Source of the DNA: Chlorobiota bacterium
GTDB lineage: Bacteria; Bacteroidota; Bacteroidia; Bacteroidales; F082
NCBI GenBank assembly: GCA_013151215.1
Contig: JAADIS010000121.1
Coordinates: forward strand, 1 to 64,000
Length of the DNA: 64,000 nt
Reading direction: 5' to 3'
This document shows, piece by piece, positions 33,415 to 42,274 of the stretch. Below the pieces are notes generated by a model that did no database searches, was not told where the DNA came from, and saw only the letters and a list, made by a program, of their open reading frames with translations. Every line of letters starts with the position of its first letter. Within the stretch, counting starts at the first letter, position 1. Both the position numbers and the translations under genes were made by a program.

Positions 33415-35580
33415 ATGAGAGAAACTGGTTTTGAGACATTGTTGATGGTCGGCGATAAGCCAGTACCACCAAAAGATGCTGAAAATATCGTTAAGGCCTA
33501 TGAATATGCGCTACGGGCATCATCAAAAATAAAGCATAATCCCAATGACCCTTATGTTTATCATGCGATAGATGTGGCCGAGATATGTATGAAGGAAATA
33601 GGGCTGGGCCCTACATCTGCTATATGTGGCTTGTTGCATGGATTGGTAGTAAACAACCTCATCGATGACGAAGAAATCTCAAATGAGTTCGGCGAAAGCG
33701 TTGCGGAAATACTGAAGGGGTACAAAAAAGTCTCGGAACTTAGGACAGAGAGGCTTAGTTTTCAGTCGGAGGCTTTCAGCAAGCTTTTCCTCTCAATGGT
33801 TGACGATATGAGGGTGATTCTCATCAGGCTTGCCCACGACCTGAGCGACTTACGCAAGCTTGACAATGTTGGGGAACGGCAAGATGCCTTGATACAGGAG
33901 GTTAAATATCTTTATACTCCGATTGCCCACCAACTTGGGCTTTATAAGATTAAAACAGAGCTGGAAGAAAGGGTAATGCTTTATGAGCATAAGGATGTTT
34001 ATGAGGCCATAAGCACTAAAATTAGGGAAACAAAGGCCAAAAGAGAGGTTTTTATACAAGATTTTATCAGGCCTTTCGAGAGAGAGCTTATGGCTCAGGG
34101 AATGGATTTCGAGATAAAATGGCGGACTAAGTCCGTTCCCTCCATCTGGGCAAAAATGAAAAGGCAAAATATTGATTTCGAGCAGGTCTTTGATCTGTTT
34201 GCCATAAGGATAATCATCAATTCAAAAAAATTAAATAAAGAAAAGGAAGATTGTTGGCGCGCATATTCGATAGTTACGAATTTTTACTCGCCCGACCCCA
34301 AGCGTTTGCGCGATTGGATCACTACGCCCAAGGCAAGCGGTTACGAATCGCTTCATACCACGGTCAAGAGCCATAACGACAGATATGTCGAGGTTCAGAT
34401 TAGAACTGGCCGAATGGATGAGATCGCCGAAAAAGGGCAGGCCTCGCACTGGGCCTATAAGGGTGTCATGAATAAAAAAAATACCGACGACTGGCTCTCG
34501 CAGGTAAGGGATATATTAGAGCATCCCGATCGTATCGAACATGATGTGGCTTATAAAAGCGGAGGGGGTAAAAAAAACGAGAATATTTTCGTGTTCACAC
34601 CAAAAGGTGATCTGAAGCAACTGAAAGCCGGATCCACAGTCCTCGATTTTGCCTTCGAGATACATACCGATGTCGGGAGCTCATGCCAGGGCGCCAAGGT
34701 AAACAACCGTGTTGTCCCAATTAGGTATCAATTGCAAAACGGCGATAAAGTTGACATACTCACCTCTAAAAACCAAAAGCCAAAGCTCGACTGGCTCACT
34801 TTTGTGAATACCGAACGGGCAAGGGTTAAAATAAAACGCAAACTGAAGGAGGATAAATATAAGGAAGCCGAGAACGGCAAAGCTGTATTGCTCCGAAAAT
34901 TCAAGAATTGGAAGTTTAAAAGCACCGACGACCTTATAAATATCCTTGTTAAGCATTACAAACTGGATACCAGCATCGACCTTTATCATCTTATAGCAAC
35001 TGACAAACTGGAGATTGGCGAGGTCAAAAAAGTGATCCGTAATTATCTCAAAAAGGACACGTCCCAGGAAAAGATTGAAGATCAGCCTGTTGACGAAGTT
35101 AAACTTAACAAGCATTACGACGATCGGGAGGAAGTTGTTTATATTGGGGAGAATTTAAGAAATATAAATTACAGAATCGCCAAATGCTGCAACCCTATAA
35201 AAGGTGATAAGGTTTTTGGTTTCGTAACTGTTGCCGGTGGAATTTCTATACACCGCAATAATTGCCCCAACGCAAAGCGCTTAAAGGAAAATTACCCATA
35301 TAGGCTTATGCAGGTCAAGTGGCTGAAAAGCGGCGAGGATAAGTTCACTACCGCCAATTTGAAGATTACCGGCGAAGACAAACTGGGAATTGTTGGCAGC
35401 GTTACAAATACCATCACCAACGATTTGAGGGTCAATATGCGCTCGATAAATTTTAGTTCCAAAGGGAAGTCGTTTAAAGGAATAGTGTCGGTGCTGGTTA
35501 AGGACAACGAGCATCTAAGCCAGCTTATCGCCAAGCTCCTGAAACTTGACGGAGTTGACAAGATAGTGAGGGTAAAGTGA
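33415..35580 (+). CDS. relA: RelA-type (p)ppGpp synthetase with degenerate hydrolase domain
   Basis: The 721-residue long RSH protein has all domains in order: HD hydrolase region, synthetase (RIIINSKK to ASGYESLHTTVK), TGS (NIFVFTPKGDLKQLKAGSTV), zinc-finger/CC domain (NYRIAKCCNPIKGDKVFGFV) and ACT. The HD motif is broken. The usual HD..ED set appears as His75-Gly76..Val79-Asn80, and the later Asp of LADRLHNMR is His141 (LAHDLSDLR). So it should make but not break (p)ppGpp. The synthetase motif RLRDW is closer to the RxKD than to the ExDD type. A second, hydrolase-competent RSH would be needed elsewhere in the genome. Confidence 0.9.
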   Translation: MRETGFETLLMVGDKPVPPKDAENIVKAYEYALRASSKIKHNPNDPYVYHAIDVAEICMKEIGLGPTSAICGLLHGLVVNNLIDDEEISNEFGESVAEILKGYKKVSELRTERLSFQSEAFSKLFLSMVDDMRVILIRLAHDLSDLRKLDNVGERQDALIQEVKYLYTPIAHQLGLYKIKTELEERVMLYEHKDVYEAISTKIRETKAKREVFIQDFIRPFERELMAQGMDFEIKWRTKSVPSIWAKMKRQNIDFEQVFDLFAIRIIINSKKLNKEKEDCWRAYSIVTNFYSPDPKRLRDWITTPKASGYESLHTTVKSHNDRYVEVQIRTGRMDEIAEKGQASHWAYKGVMNKKNTDDWLSQVRDILEHPDRIEHDVAYKSGGGKKNENIFVFTPKGDLKQLKAGSTVLDFAFEIHTDVGSSCQGAKVNNRVVPIRYQLQNGDKVDILTSKNQKPKLDWLTFVNTERARVKIKRKLKEDKYKEAENGKAVLLRKFKNWKFKSTDDLINILVKHYKLDTSIDLYHLIATDKLEIGEVKKVIRNYLKKDTSQEKIEDQPVDEVKLNKHYDDREEVVYIGENLRNINYRIAKCCNPIKGDKVFGFVTVAGGISIHRNNCPNAKRLKENYPYRLMQVKWLKSGEDKFTTANLKITGEDKLGIVGSVTNTITNDLRVNMRSINFSSKGKSFKGIVSVLVKDNEHLSQLIAKLLKLDGVDKIVRVK

Positions 35581-35684
35581 TATTATCTGTTGTGTTTTTG
35601 GTTTTCGAATTGTTCTTGTCGCAATAATATACCTGATAATCACCAATATAACCCAATCTTGCTGTCTTGTCGCCTGCTTGCCTC

Positions 35685-36389
35685 TCAATCTGTTGCATTT
35701 ACATTATTCCAAACCAGCCTGTAGCCGGAGCCATGTACGGTAATTATATTAACATTCCTGTCTGTTGAGAGGTGTTTTCTGAGCTTTGTTATGTAAACGT
35801 CCATACTTCTGGTAGTGAAATAGTTGGCATCGCCCCAGATGCTATTGAGTGCCAGGCTTTTAGGTAATACATTGCCTTTTTGTTCCAGCAGTATCTTTAG
35901 TAATTCCGATTCTTTAGGAGAAAGGGTTTTCCTGGAGTCGTTGGCTTTATCGTATAAAACACGCGATTTAACGTTGAACTTAAACTTCCCGAAGCTAAAG
36001 TTGTCGTTATGGGCTGACAGGGGGCTGCCGCCACGATTAAGTATAGCCTTTATTTTAAACAGGAGGATCTCCGTGTCAAATGGTTTGGTGATATAGTCAT
36101 CAGCTCCTGATTTATAGCCTTTTAAGATATCTTCCCTCAGGGTTTTGGCCGTTATAAAAATGAATGGTGTTTCGGGCTCGCTTTCCTTGATTTGTCTGGC
36201 TATGGTAAACCCATCGACATGGGGAAGCATCACGTCTAAAATTACCAAATCGTATTTTTTGGAGGCAAACTTAGGTAGGGCCAGCATGCCGTCGTCAACC
36301 CAGTCAACATTGAATTCGCTGAGTTCGAGATATGATTTCAATACTTCCCCAAAACTTTTATCATCTTCTACCAAGAGTAACTTTGCCAT
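35685..36389 (-). CDS. OmpR-family response regulator
   Basis: The 234-residue product has a receiver domain (MAKLLLVEDDKSFG, phospho-acceptor Asp52 in VILDVMLPHVDG, the Lys of ITKPFD) and a winged-helix DNA-binding domain (SPKESELLKILLEQKGNVL, RSMDVYITKLRKHLS). The frame extends to a GTG at 36410, but ATG 36389 is the family start. It follows the histidine kinase gene by 10 bases and is its cognate partner. The target genes are not known; the divergent secreted protein at 38236 is a candidate. Confidence 0.92.
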   Translation of the reverse strand: MAKLLLVEDDKSFGEVLKSYLELSEFNVDWVDDGMLALPKFASKKYDLVILDVMLPHVDGFTIARQIKESEPETPFIFITAKTLREDILKGYKSGADDYITKPFDTEILLFKIKAILNRGGSPLSAHNDNFSFGKFKFNVKSRVLYDKANDSRKTLSPKESELLKILLEQKGNVLPKSLALNSIWGDANYFTTRSMDVYITKLRKHLSTDRNVNIITVHGSGYRLVWNNVNATD

Positions 36390-36399
36390 TTTCAACTTA

Positions 36400-38055
36400 T
36401 TAAGATTCACATTTTAATGAAACGGTAAATTTGCTTCCGTTGCCAATTTCACTATCTATTTCAATTTCACCGCCATGGGCGTCAACTATGGCCTTGGCAT
36501 ACGATAATCCAAGGCCGAAACCCTTGATGTTGTGTATGTTGCCGCTAGGTTTGCGATAGAATTTATCGAAAACGTGTTTTTGAACTTCCTTGCTCATGCC
36601 TATGCCGTTGTCGGTAACTTCCAGCAAAAACCTATCCTTTCTCAGGCTTGTGGCCAGAATTATCTCTGGAGGGTTCTCGTTGTATTTTATTGCATTATCG
36701 ATCAAGTTGTTCAGCATGCCGGCAAAATGAAACTCATCAACTTTTATCAAGTGGTGAGAAGCCTTTAGCGAACAGACTATGCGTCCGCCCTTTTCGGAAG
36801 CCCTCAAACTGAAGACCGCCGCCACATTCCCGATAATCTCATGAACATCGGTCTTTTCAAGGTTCAATTTGAAGTCGTGACCATCAATTTGCGCCATCTG
36901 CAACACCTTCTCCACCTGAGAGTTCATGCGTTTGTTTTCTTTCTTTATTAAATCCACATAATAATTCGTCTTCCCTATATCGCCTGCCACTTTTGGCGAT
37001 TCAATGGCTGAGGATGCCAAGCTTATCGTCGCGATAGGTGTCTTGAACTCATGAGTCATGTTATTTATGAAGTCGGACTTGATTTCGGAAATTTTCTTTT
37101 GTTTTTGGATATAATACAGGGTAAAACCGAAAGTCAGTAAAATTATAGTCGTAAAGAGCATTGAGCCAGTGATCAACAAATATACCGACTTATAAATCAT
37201 CGTGTTGGCATTGGGAAAATCAAGCCCTAAAACAGTTGTGTTCCGGAAGATGTCATTGGGGTATAGGCTGGTTTTGTAAGCCATCGGCAAGATGATGTTC
37301 GTGTCGGGATCCGATTTTATCAGTCGGTTGCCTTTTCCCGTATTTGTAAAAAGTTGATAGCTGAAATCCAGACCGATGCCGTTGTTGGTAAGAGATTCCT
37401 TTAATATCTGCCTGAAGTTGTTGCTTTGCGATAAAAATTTCAAACGTTCGTTGTCGAAACTAAATTCCATTACCCATTTATCGATGTTCTCCTGAAACTT
37501 ATTGAGCTTGTCTTCGACTATCTTCTCCTTTACTTTATGGAATTCCATTATTTGTTGCAATGAGTCCAGATGAGATTCAACATTCACTATATCTTGATCA
37601 AAAAATATATCGAGATCTTGAGAAGTACCTTGCTTTTTATCACTGGATATAAGCTTTGTCATTATTTTAAGCCTGCTGAGCTTGTTCGTATTCGTGTCGC
37701 CATAAATTACCACGGTTTTTTCCCCCTCGCTGTCAACAGTGGTAATGGTGCCTGTTAGGTATTGCAAATCGGGAATAGGGATGTTTCCCCCCCCCCCCCT
37801 TGCTAATGAGTCGGCATCGCTGATATTAAAAATAGGTTTTGGGGGCTTTGGCAGGTCTATTTTGTTGTCCATGAATACGAACATCTCGTCGCGCTCGATT
37901 TTATCCACGGTCTTTTTCAGGGCAGCATAAACCATTTTGTCGAAGACCGCTTTCTCCTTCTTTATCGCATAATTTATCCACAGGGCTTGTACCACGATGA
38001 TTCCCAAAAGGCTCAAGGACATTAATATTATTACTATGCGATAGCGTGGTTTCAT
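36400..38055 (-). CDS. Sensor histidine kinase with internal poly-G tract
   Basis: The 551-residue membrane kinase has a first transmembrane helix at residues 7-30 and an extracytoplasmic sensor of about 250 residues. A second helix (LLITGSMLFTTIILLTFGF) is followed by a HisKA domain (NNMTHEFKTPIATISLA, with the phospho-acceptor His) and a HATPase domain with N (DNAIKYNENP), G1 (VTDNGIGMS) and G2 (GFGLGLSYAK) boxes. Residues Arg86-Gly87-90 are encoded by a run of 13 consecutive G, here in frame. Gain or loss of one G would truncate the kinase before its catalytic domains, so it may phase-vary. It is co-transcribed with the response regulator. Confidence 0.92.
   Translation of the reverse strand: MKPRYRIVIILMSLSLLGIIVVQALWINYAIKKEKAVFDKMVYAALKKTVDKIERDEMFVFMDNKIDLPKPPKPIFNISDADSLARGGGGNIPIPDLQYLTGTITTVDSEGEKTVVIYGDTNTNKLSRLKIMTKLISSDKKQGTSQDLDIFFDQDIVNVESHLDSLQQIMEFHKVKEKIVEDKLNKFQENIDKWVMEFSFDNERLKFLSQSNNFRQILKESLTNNGIGLDFSYQLFTNTGKGNRLIKSDPDTNIILPMAYKTSLYPNDIFRNTTVLGLDFPNANTMIYKSVYLLITGSMLFTTIILLTFGFTLYYIQKQKKISEIKSDFINNMTHEFKTPIATISLASSAIESPKVAGDIGKTNYYVDLIKKENKRMNSQVEKVLQMAQIDGHDFKLNLEKTDVHEIIGNVAAVFSLRASEKGGRIVCSLKASHHLIKVDEFHFAGMLNNLIDNAIKYNENPPEIILATSLRKDRFLLEVTDNGIGMSKEVQKHVFDKFYRKPSGNIHNIKGFGLGLSYAKAIVDAHGGEIEIDSEIGNGSKFTVSLKCES
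37787..37799. repeat. 13-base homopolymer (C on plus, G in the gene)
   Basis: An uninterrupted run of 13 C lies inside the histidine kinase gene, in the part coding for the sensor domain. It is the only such homopolymer I noticed in the window. Runs of this length are prone to slipped-strand length change. Confidence 0.9.
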
Positions 38056-38182
38056 TTTTTTTGTTCAGAAGTTCAGAAGTTCAATGGCTCAAAAATACGA
38101 ATCATTTGTTGGCTTGCGTTAACTTTAACCTTTCTTTAACCTTTTTTAACCCAGCTTAACCACTTCAATAACAGCTAATAAA

Positions 38183-38190
38183 TAGTTTTG
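38183..38190 (+). promoter_or_regulatory. -7 element of the secreted protein gene
   Basis: TAGTTTTG (TAnnTTTG) lies 46 bases before the ATG at 38236, in the gap shared with the divergent histidine kinase gene. Confidence 0.45.
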
Positions 38191-38235
38191 CCGAACAAAT
38201 ATGAAATATTTTTATAAACTTATAATAATTAAAAA

Positions 38236-39189
38236 ATGAAAAAATTATTAACGATTGTTTTTGCGGCTGTATTAAGTGGGTTGATTATTGTTCCACGCCC
38301 CGTTAAAGCTCAGGACGTTAAACCTGATAAAAAGAAAAAAACCATTAGCATTAAAACTGTCAGGGAGGAAAACGGCAAACAGATAGTAACCGATACTACG
38401 TTTACCTTTAGTGGTGATATGGACGAACTTGATTTGGGAAAATCCGGTATATCTAATGATAGCGCGAATATGGATGTTGAAGTCCAGGTAGTTGTTAGTT
38501 CGGAGGGCGAAAATACATCTACAAAACGAGTCGTTGTCATGAATGCTAAAGACGTAAAAGTAGGTGAAGGCGGTAAAAACACAAAAGTCTTCAAATGGAC
38601 TGACAAAGACGGTAACGAAATGGCTTTCAACATTGACGTTGACAAAGATGATCTGGTTTCTGATTTGAACCGGATAGAGGCGGAATTGGTGGCCTCAGGC
38701 AAAGAGCTTGAGGATGAATATCTAATGTTGTACGGAAAGTTGTCCTCCCTCGATTCCCTTAAGAACCTGGCAGATTTTGAAGGTATGGAAAAACTTGCGA
38801 AACTGAACGATTTAGACCTCGTTATCAGTTCTTCTGGGGCCATGCCGCCACATCATCCGGATTTTATGCTGTTTTTCGACGATAATACCGTTTCGGATGT
38901 TGAGCTCAGGGATGCCGGAATAAAAAGCAAACCCGACCGTTTGGAAATTGAGAACATGAATCTTGATATCGATAATGGTGTAGTTGATCTAGAATTTAGC
39001 GTTAAGCAAGAAATAAACCCTAAAGTAGTGGTTTATAATGTGTATGGCGATAAAGTTTTTTCAGGGAAACCAAGCTTGATGAATGGCAACTATCAATTAA
39101 AAATGGATCTGTCCAAAAAGCAGCACGGCACTTATTATTTAATGATCGTTTCAGGAAAGAGTTCTTTTACCAGCCGTATGAAACTATAA
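38236..39189 (+). CDS. Secreted protein with T9SS type A-like C-terminus
   Basis: The 317-residue product has a signal peptide (MKKLLTIVFAAVL to RPVKAQ), a lysine-rich stretch, an acidic beta-rich middle part and helical segments (about residues 135-195). Its roughly 70-residue C-terminus resembles a T9SS type A sorting domain (NPKVVVYNVYGDKVFSG, SKKQHGTYYLMIVSG, FTSRMKL), although the usual PNP motif is not evident. I do not recognise the body. It is divergent from the two-component system, which makes it a possible target or co-sensor. It ends in a terminator. Confidence 0.75.
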   Translation: MKKLLTIVFAAVLSGLIIVPRPVKAQDVKPDKKKKTISIKTVREENGKQIVTDTTFTFSGDMDELDLGKSGISNDSANMDVEVQVVVSSEGENTSTKRVVVMNAKDVKVGEGGKNTKVFKWTDKDGNEMAFNIDVDKDDLVSDLNRIEAELVASGKELEDEYLMLYGKLSSLDSLKNLADFEGMEKLAKLNDLDLVISSSGAMPPHHPDFMLFFDDNTVSDVELRDAGIKSKPDRLEIENMNLDIDNGVVDLEFSVKQEINPKVVVYNVYGDKVFSGKPSLMNGNYQLKMDLSKKQHGTYYLMIVSGKSSFTSRMKL

Positions 39190-39233
39190 AGAAAATGTTG
39201 GATTGAAATAAACAAAGGAGTAAATTTCTTATC

Positions 39234-39266
39234 GGGGTCTAGTCGGGAGGCTGGCCCCTTTTTTTT
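39234..39266 (+). terminator. Rho-independent terminator
   Basis: A GC-rich stem (ggggtc at 39234-39239 with ggcccc at 39253-39258, one G-T pair) is followed by eight T. It lies 45 bases after the secreted protein gene. Confidence 0.7.
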
Positions 39267-39654
39267 ATGACTATTCCCTATAATACTTTAGAAATCGCCC
39301 TATTTTTTTCCCTGTTTATACTGACGAAAATCATCTCTGGTTTTAATCCAAAACTACTAACTTGAAATTTGATGAAACGCTTAAAAATTAAACTTGGGGC
39401 AATGCCCAATGTAATTTATACTAATAAAATTAATCTGATTTGAGGAGTATAATAGAGCGGTGCGCTGCGCCTTGAATCTCTATTGTTGGTCAGACTACAA
39501 AGAGGGCGGTGCGCTGCACCATTTTATAATAGGAGTTAATCTTGTTGTGCGATAATTTTTTTTCATTGTGTATTATTAATCTATAATCCTGCGCCTTAGG
39601 ATTGCCAATGATACTACTGTCAAATGATACTGGGCAAAATATAAAATTATAGTT
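39267..39654. other. Gene-free stretch with two near-palindromes
   Basis: No credible ORF is present. Two copies of a 13-base near-palindrome occur 49 bases apart (39459-39471 and 39508-39520), both preceded by agagcggt/agggcggt. They belong to a set of four that bracket this repeat region. Confidence 0.5.
39459..39520. repeat. Left pair of ggtgcgctgcacc near-palindromes
   Basis: ggtgcgctgcgcc (39459-39471) and ggtgcgctgcacc (39508-39520), 49 bases apart, are the reverse complement (one base differs in the first) of the right pair at 40131 and 40182. Confidence 0.75.
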
Positions 39655-39889
39655 AAGGTTTGCTGAAAAGAACATGACGAATAGGATATATATTGTTACA
39701 CGTTTTTTATTAAAACAAATGCAAATTATTTTCAGGGATTTATTAATTAGAAATGCACTTTTTCTGAAAATCTTGATTGCTAACCGTGCGGCACATCACC
39801 TGCTTCATTGATGCGGTTCGCATTATTATTATACAACTTCGCCTGATAGCTTCGTATATGATGCACTATGAACTTCTCCAGCAGACCCT
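39655..39889. mobile_element. Miniature inverted-repeat element, copy 2 (235 bp, inverted)
   Basis: The reverse complement aligns without gaps over all 235 bases with the element at 113-347, at roughly 70-75% identity by eye. The right end gcagaccct (to 39889) matches the terminal repeat well; the left end aaggtttgctgaaaa (from 39655) has decayed. The flanks (agtt and attt) no longer form a clean target-site duplication. Both copies keep the internal segment related to cgtgtaacaatatata. Confidence 0.65.
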
Positions 39890-39932
39890 ATTTATGAGGA
39901 TAATTGTATTGGATTATATGGAGTACAGCTAT

Positions 39933-40135
39933 TAATCCAAAGGTCTAGGTACAAATTAATCCAAAGGTCTTGGTGCAAAATAATCCAAAGGTCTAGGCAT
40001 AAAATAATCCAAAGGTCCAGGTGTAAAATAGTCCAAAGGTCTTGGTGTAAAATAGTCCAAATGTCTTGGTGTAAAATAGTCCAAATGTCTTGGTATAAAT
40101 TAATCCAGGGGTTTGGTATAAATAATCTAAGGTGC
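39933..40135. repeat. 24-bp tandem repeat, nine copies
   Basis: Units begin with taatcc or tagtcc at 39933, 39957, 39981, 40005, 40029, 40053, 40077, 40101 and 40123, with a period of exactly 24 except for a 22-base eighth unit. The consensus is near taatccaaaggtcttggtgt then aaaa. Units differ from each other by a few bases, and in their order the variants grade into one another, as expected from stepwise duplication. The period is a multiple of three and more than one minus frame is open, which creates spurious ORFs. Confidence 0.9.
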
Positions 40136-40194
40136 AGCGCACCGCAATATTTGTAGATATTTTCCATACCAAACAAAAAGAGGTGCAGCGCACC
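40131..40194. repeat. Right pair of ggtgcagcgcacc near-palindromes
   Basis: Two identical copies lie at 40131-40143 and 40182-40194, both followed by g, 51 bases apart. They are inverted relative to the left pair at 39459 and 39508. Confidence 0.8.
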
Positions 40195-40410
40195 GTTCTA
40201 TTAGACATGGGAACAAAACATTCAGATTAAATCAATTGTATAGAGTTCAATTGGTTCGGTTGTGCTTCTTAAGGTCCCTAAACATACAAATGAATGTAGT
40301 CTTATGCACAATAAGGACGTTTGTCATTGTACTGATTGTACTCAGGGTACCAATACTAAATCTGAAGTTGCCAGGATTAGAGTTATTCTCCAATATATAT
40401 GAAAAACGAT
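40195..40410. other. Gene-free spacer 3' of the VOC gene
   Basis: Nothing coding is supported here and no clear terminator with T-tract was found. Confidence 0.35.
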
Positions 40411-41469
40411 TTAATCTTTTATCCTTCCAAAAGCAAGTGTTTTTACCATCCAGTCGGGGAGAGGTTTCTCGGGGTTTCTGTTCCTGAGTTTTAAATACAG
40501 TCCTAACTTTTTGATAATCGGAACCTTATGCGTTTCAACAAACTCTATAAGGGTTCCGTCAGGATCGGCAATATATGCAAATGAACCTGCTGCTTCACCC
40601 ATGTCGAAACTGTCGCCCGAGTCAACTGTAAACGGAAATCCTTTCGATTTGCATTCGTTTCGCAAAATATCCATTCCGCTAATATCGAAACAGAGGTGTA
40701 TAAATCCCAGGTCGCCCCAAATCCTGTCCTTGTAGATTTTATTGGGTTCCCCGTCCATTAGTTGAACTAACTCGATTTGTCGTGGACCAAGTAATTTGCT
40801 GAAGGCACCTTTAGATGGTTTTGAATGCTTCAACAAAACCCTTCGGATTTTATTCCCGCCACCGGGCAACGACTTTAGGTCTTTGTAGGAGCCCTCCCTG
40901 TCATAAACTATTTCGTCCAGTCCAAGAATGTCTCTATAAACCACAAATGCCTTGTCGATATCGGAAACTCCAATTACAGCGCCCAAAGTGCCTCCGGTAA
41001 ATGATTTCTCCTTCTTAAAAACGCTCTCTTCACTAACAATCTGGAAAATATTATTATACGGGTCTTTTATGAAAAAATGCTCATTGCCGACCGGGTCTTT
41101 TTCTATACCGCTCAACAAATCAAGACCGCTATCCTTAAAATGCTTATGTGCCGCATGAACATTTTTGCTCTTAACTTTAGTAATAAAAATCCCCAAATCC
41201 CCAAGTTGAATCTCAAAATTGGCAGCCTCAGGAGTTTTTCCCGTATGCTGCCATATTTCAAAACCTCCACCTCCTTGCATATTCATGGCTAGCGCAGCAT
41301 GTCTTTCCCTCGGTTTGTTGTCGGTATGGGGCAACATAATCTCAGCAACGGCTTTTTCTTCGAAAACACGAATATCCATCCCAAAATATTTCCTATACCA
41401 TTTCCAGGCTTCGTTAATATCGCTTACGCCTATTCCAACCTGTTGAATTCCGCAAATAATCTTTTGCAT
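40411..41469 (-). CDS. Two-domain VOC (glyoxalase/dioxygenase fold) protein
   Basis: The 352-residue protein has two vicinal-oxygen-chelate domains. The first is residues 8-135 (QVGIGVSDINEAWKWYRKYFG, ending PYNNIFQIVSEE). The second is residues 150-315 (GAVIGVSDIDKAFVVYRDILG, FIHLCFDISGMD, ADPDGTLIEFVETHKVP). The layout is that of extradiol dioxygenase or 4-hydroxyphenylpyruvate dioxygenase relatives, but the order and spacing fit neither closely. Metal ligands would be His and Glu at the domain ends. The substrate is unknown. It is 10 bases downstream of the SDR gene, so the two may act on one metabolite. Confidence 0.8.
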   Translation of the reverse strand: MQKIICGIQQVGIGVSDINEAWKWYRKYFGMDIRVFEEKAVAEIMLPHTDNKPRERHAALAMNMQGGGGFEIWQHTGKTPEAANFEIQLGDLGIFITKVKSKNVHAAHKHFKDSGLDLLSGIEKDPVGNEHFFIKDPYNNIFQIVSEESVFKKEKSFTGGTLGAVIGVSDIDKAFVVYRDILGLDEIVYDREGSYKDLKSLPGGGNKIRRVLLKHSKPSKGAFSKLLGPRQIELVQLMDGEPNKIYKDRIWGDLGFIHLCFDISGMDILRNECKSKGFPFTVDSGDSFDMGEAAGSFAYIADPDGTLIEFVETHKVPIIKKLGLYLKLRNRNPEKPLPDWMVKTLAFGRIKD

Positions 41470-41479
41470 ATTAACCTTT

Positions 41480-42274
41480 CTATGTATGATCGATTCTCAT
41501 TACCAACTTCCTGTGAAGCGCCGGGGCAAATCGTTTTAAAAAAACCATAAGTAATTCACTACCACCGATATAAATCTCTTTTTTGTTATTCTTTATTGCT
41601 TTGTAATATTCAAAAGCACATTTTTCGGCACTTATTCCATTGTCTTGACCGGCATCCATTTTGCCATGTGCTTTCCCGTCCTTATCGATGGCATTTAAGG
41701 AGATCTTCGTTTTAACCCTTCCCGGATAGGCTACTGTTACACCAATGTTATTTTCTTTTAGTTCAAACCATAAGGTTTCGAAATATCCGGCAACCGCATG
41801 TTTCGATGCTGAATATGCCGACCGTAACGGAAAACCGAACTTACCTGTTATACTGGATGTTACTGCTATATGTCCGCTTCCCTGCTTCAGCATAAAGGGT
41901 AAAACGGATTTCGTTAAAGTAATGGCCGAAAAGAAATTGATTTCCATGATTTTCCTGTCCATTTCTATTGGTGTTTCCCTGGCAAATGCTCTTTGGCTGA
42001 TTCCGCCATTATTGATCAACACATCGATCCGCCCAAGTTCATTGACGATTTTTTTTGTCAAATTATCGATATCCGAAGTTCGCTCAAGATCAAACTCTAT
42101 AACTGTACATATATTGGAGTATTTTAAGCATTTTTGCTTAACCCTCTCCAATTCAGTGCTGTCGTTGGATGAAATTACAAGCCTGGCTTTGTCTTTTGCG
42201 AAAAGATATGCCAGTTCCTCACCGATTCCTGATGAGGCGCCCGTTATCCAAACTACTTTGTTTTTAAAGTGCAT
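41480..42274 (-). CDS. Short-chain dehydrogenase/reductase
   Basis: The 264-residue SDR has the cofactor motif TGASSGIGEELA (residues 11-22), the NNGG segment at about 89-92, the catalytic Ser of VTSSITG and the YSASK Tyr-Lys pair. It fits the classical SDR group close to DhrB/DltE-like proteins. A longer frame to an ATG at 42343 adds 23 hydrophobic residues not seen in the family, so ATG 42274 is used. It is upstream of the VOC gene and likely forms a pair with it. The substrate cannot be told. Confidence 0.88.
   Translation of the reverse strand: MHFKNKVVWITGASSGIGEELAYLFAKDKARLVISSNDSTELERVKQKCLKYSNICTVIEFDLERTSDIDNLTKKIVNELGRIDVLINNGGISQRAFARETPIEMDRKIMEINFFSAITLTKSVLPFMLKQGSGHIAVTSSITGKFGFPLRSAYSASKHAVAGYFETLWFELKENNIGVTVAYPGRVKTKISLNAIDKDGKAHGKMDAGQDNGISAEKCAFEYYKAIKNNKKEIYIGGSELLMVFLKRFAPALHRKLVMRIDHT

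Noticed and set aside
34681-35115. Antisense ORF of 144 residues inside the relA-type gene
   Set aside because: Hydrophobic low-complexity translation of the opposite strand of conserved TGS/linker sequence; no independent evidence.
37787-37799. Treating the 13-C run as a frameshift error and calling the kinase a pseudogene
   Set aside because: The frame is intact through the run and all kinase domains follow in frame, so it is reported as a possible slippage site instead.
39933-40135. CRISPR array
   Set aside because: Units are contiguous without unique spacers, so it is a simple tandem repeat.
39892-40208. Minus-strand frames with an eight-residue protein repeat (ILHQDLWT-like)
   Set aside because: They are translations of the 24-bp tandem array; more than one frame is open because the period is a multiple of three. 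No signal, start or domain supports a gene.
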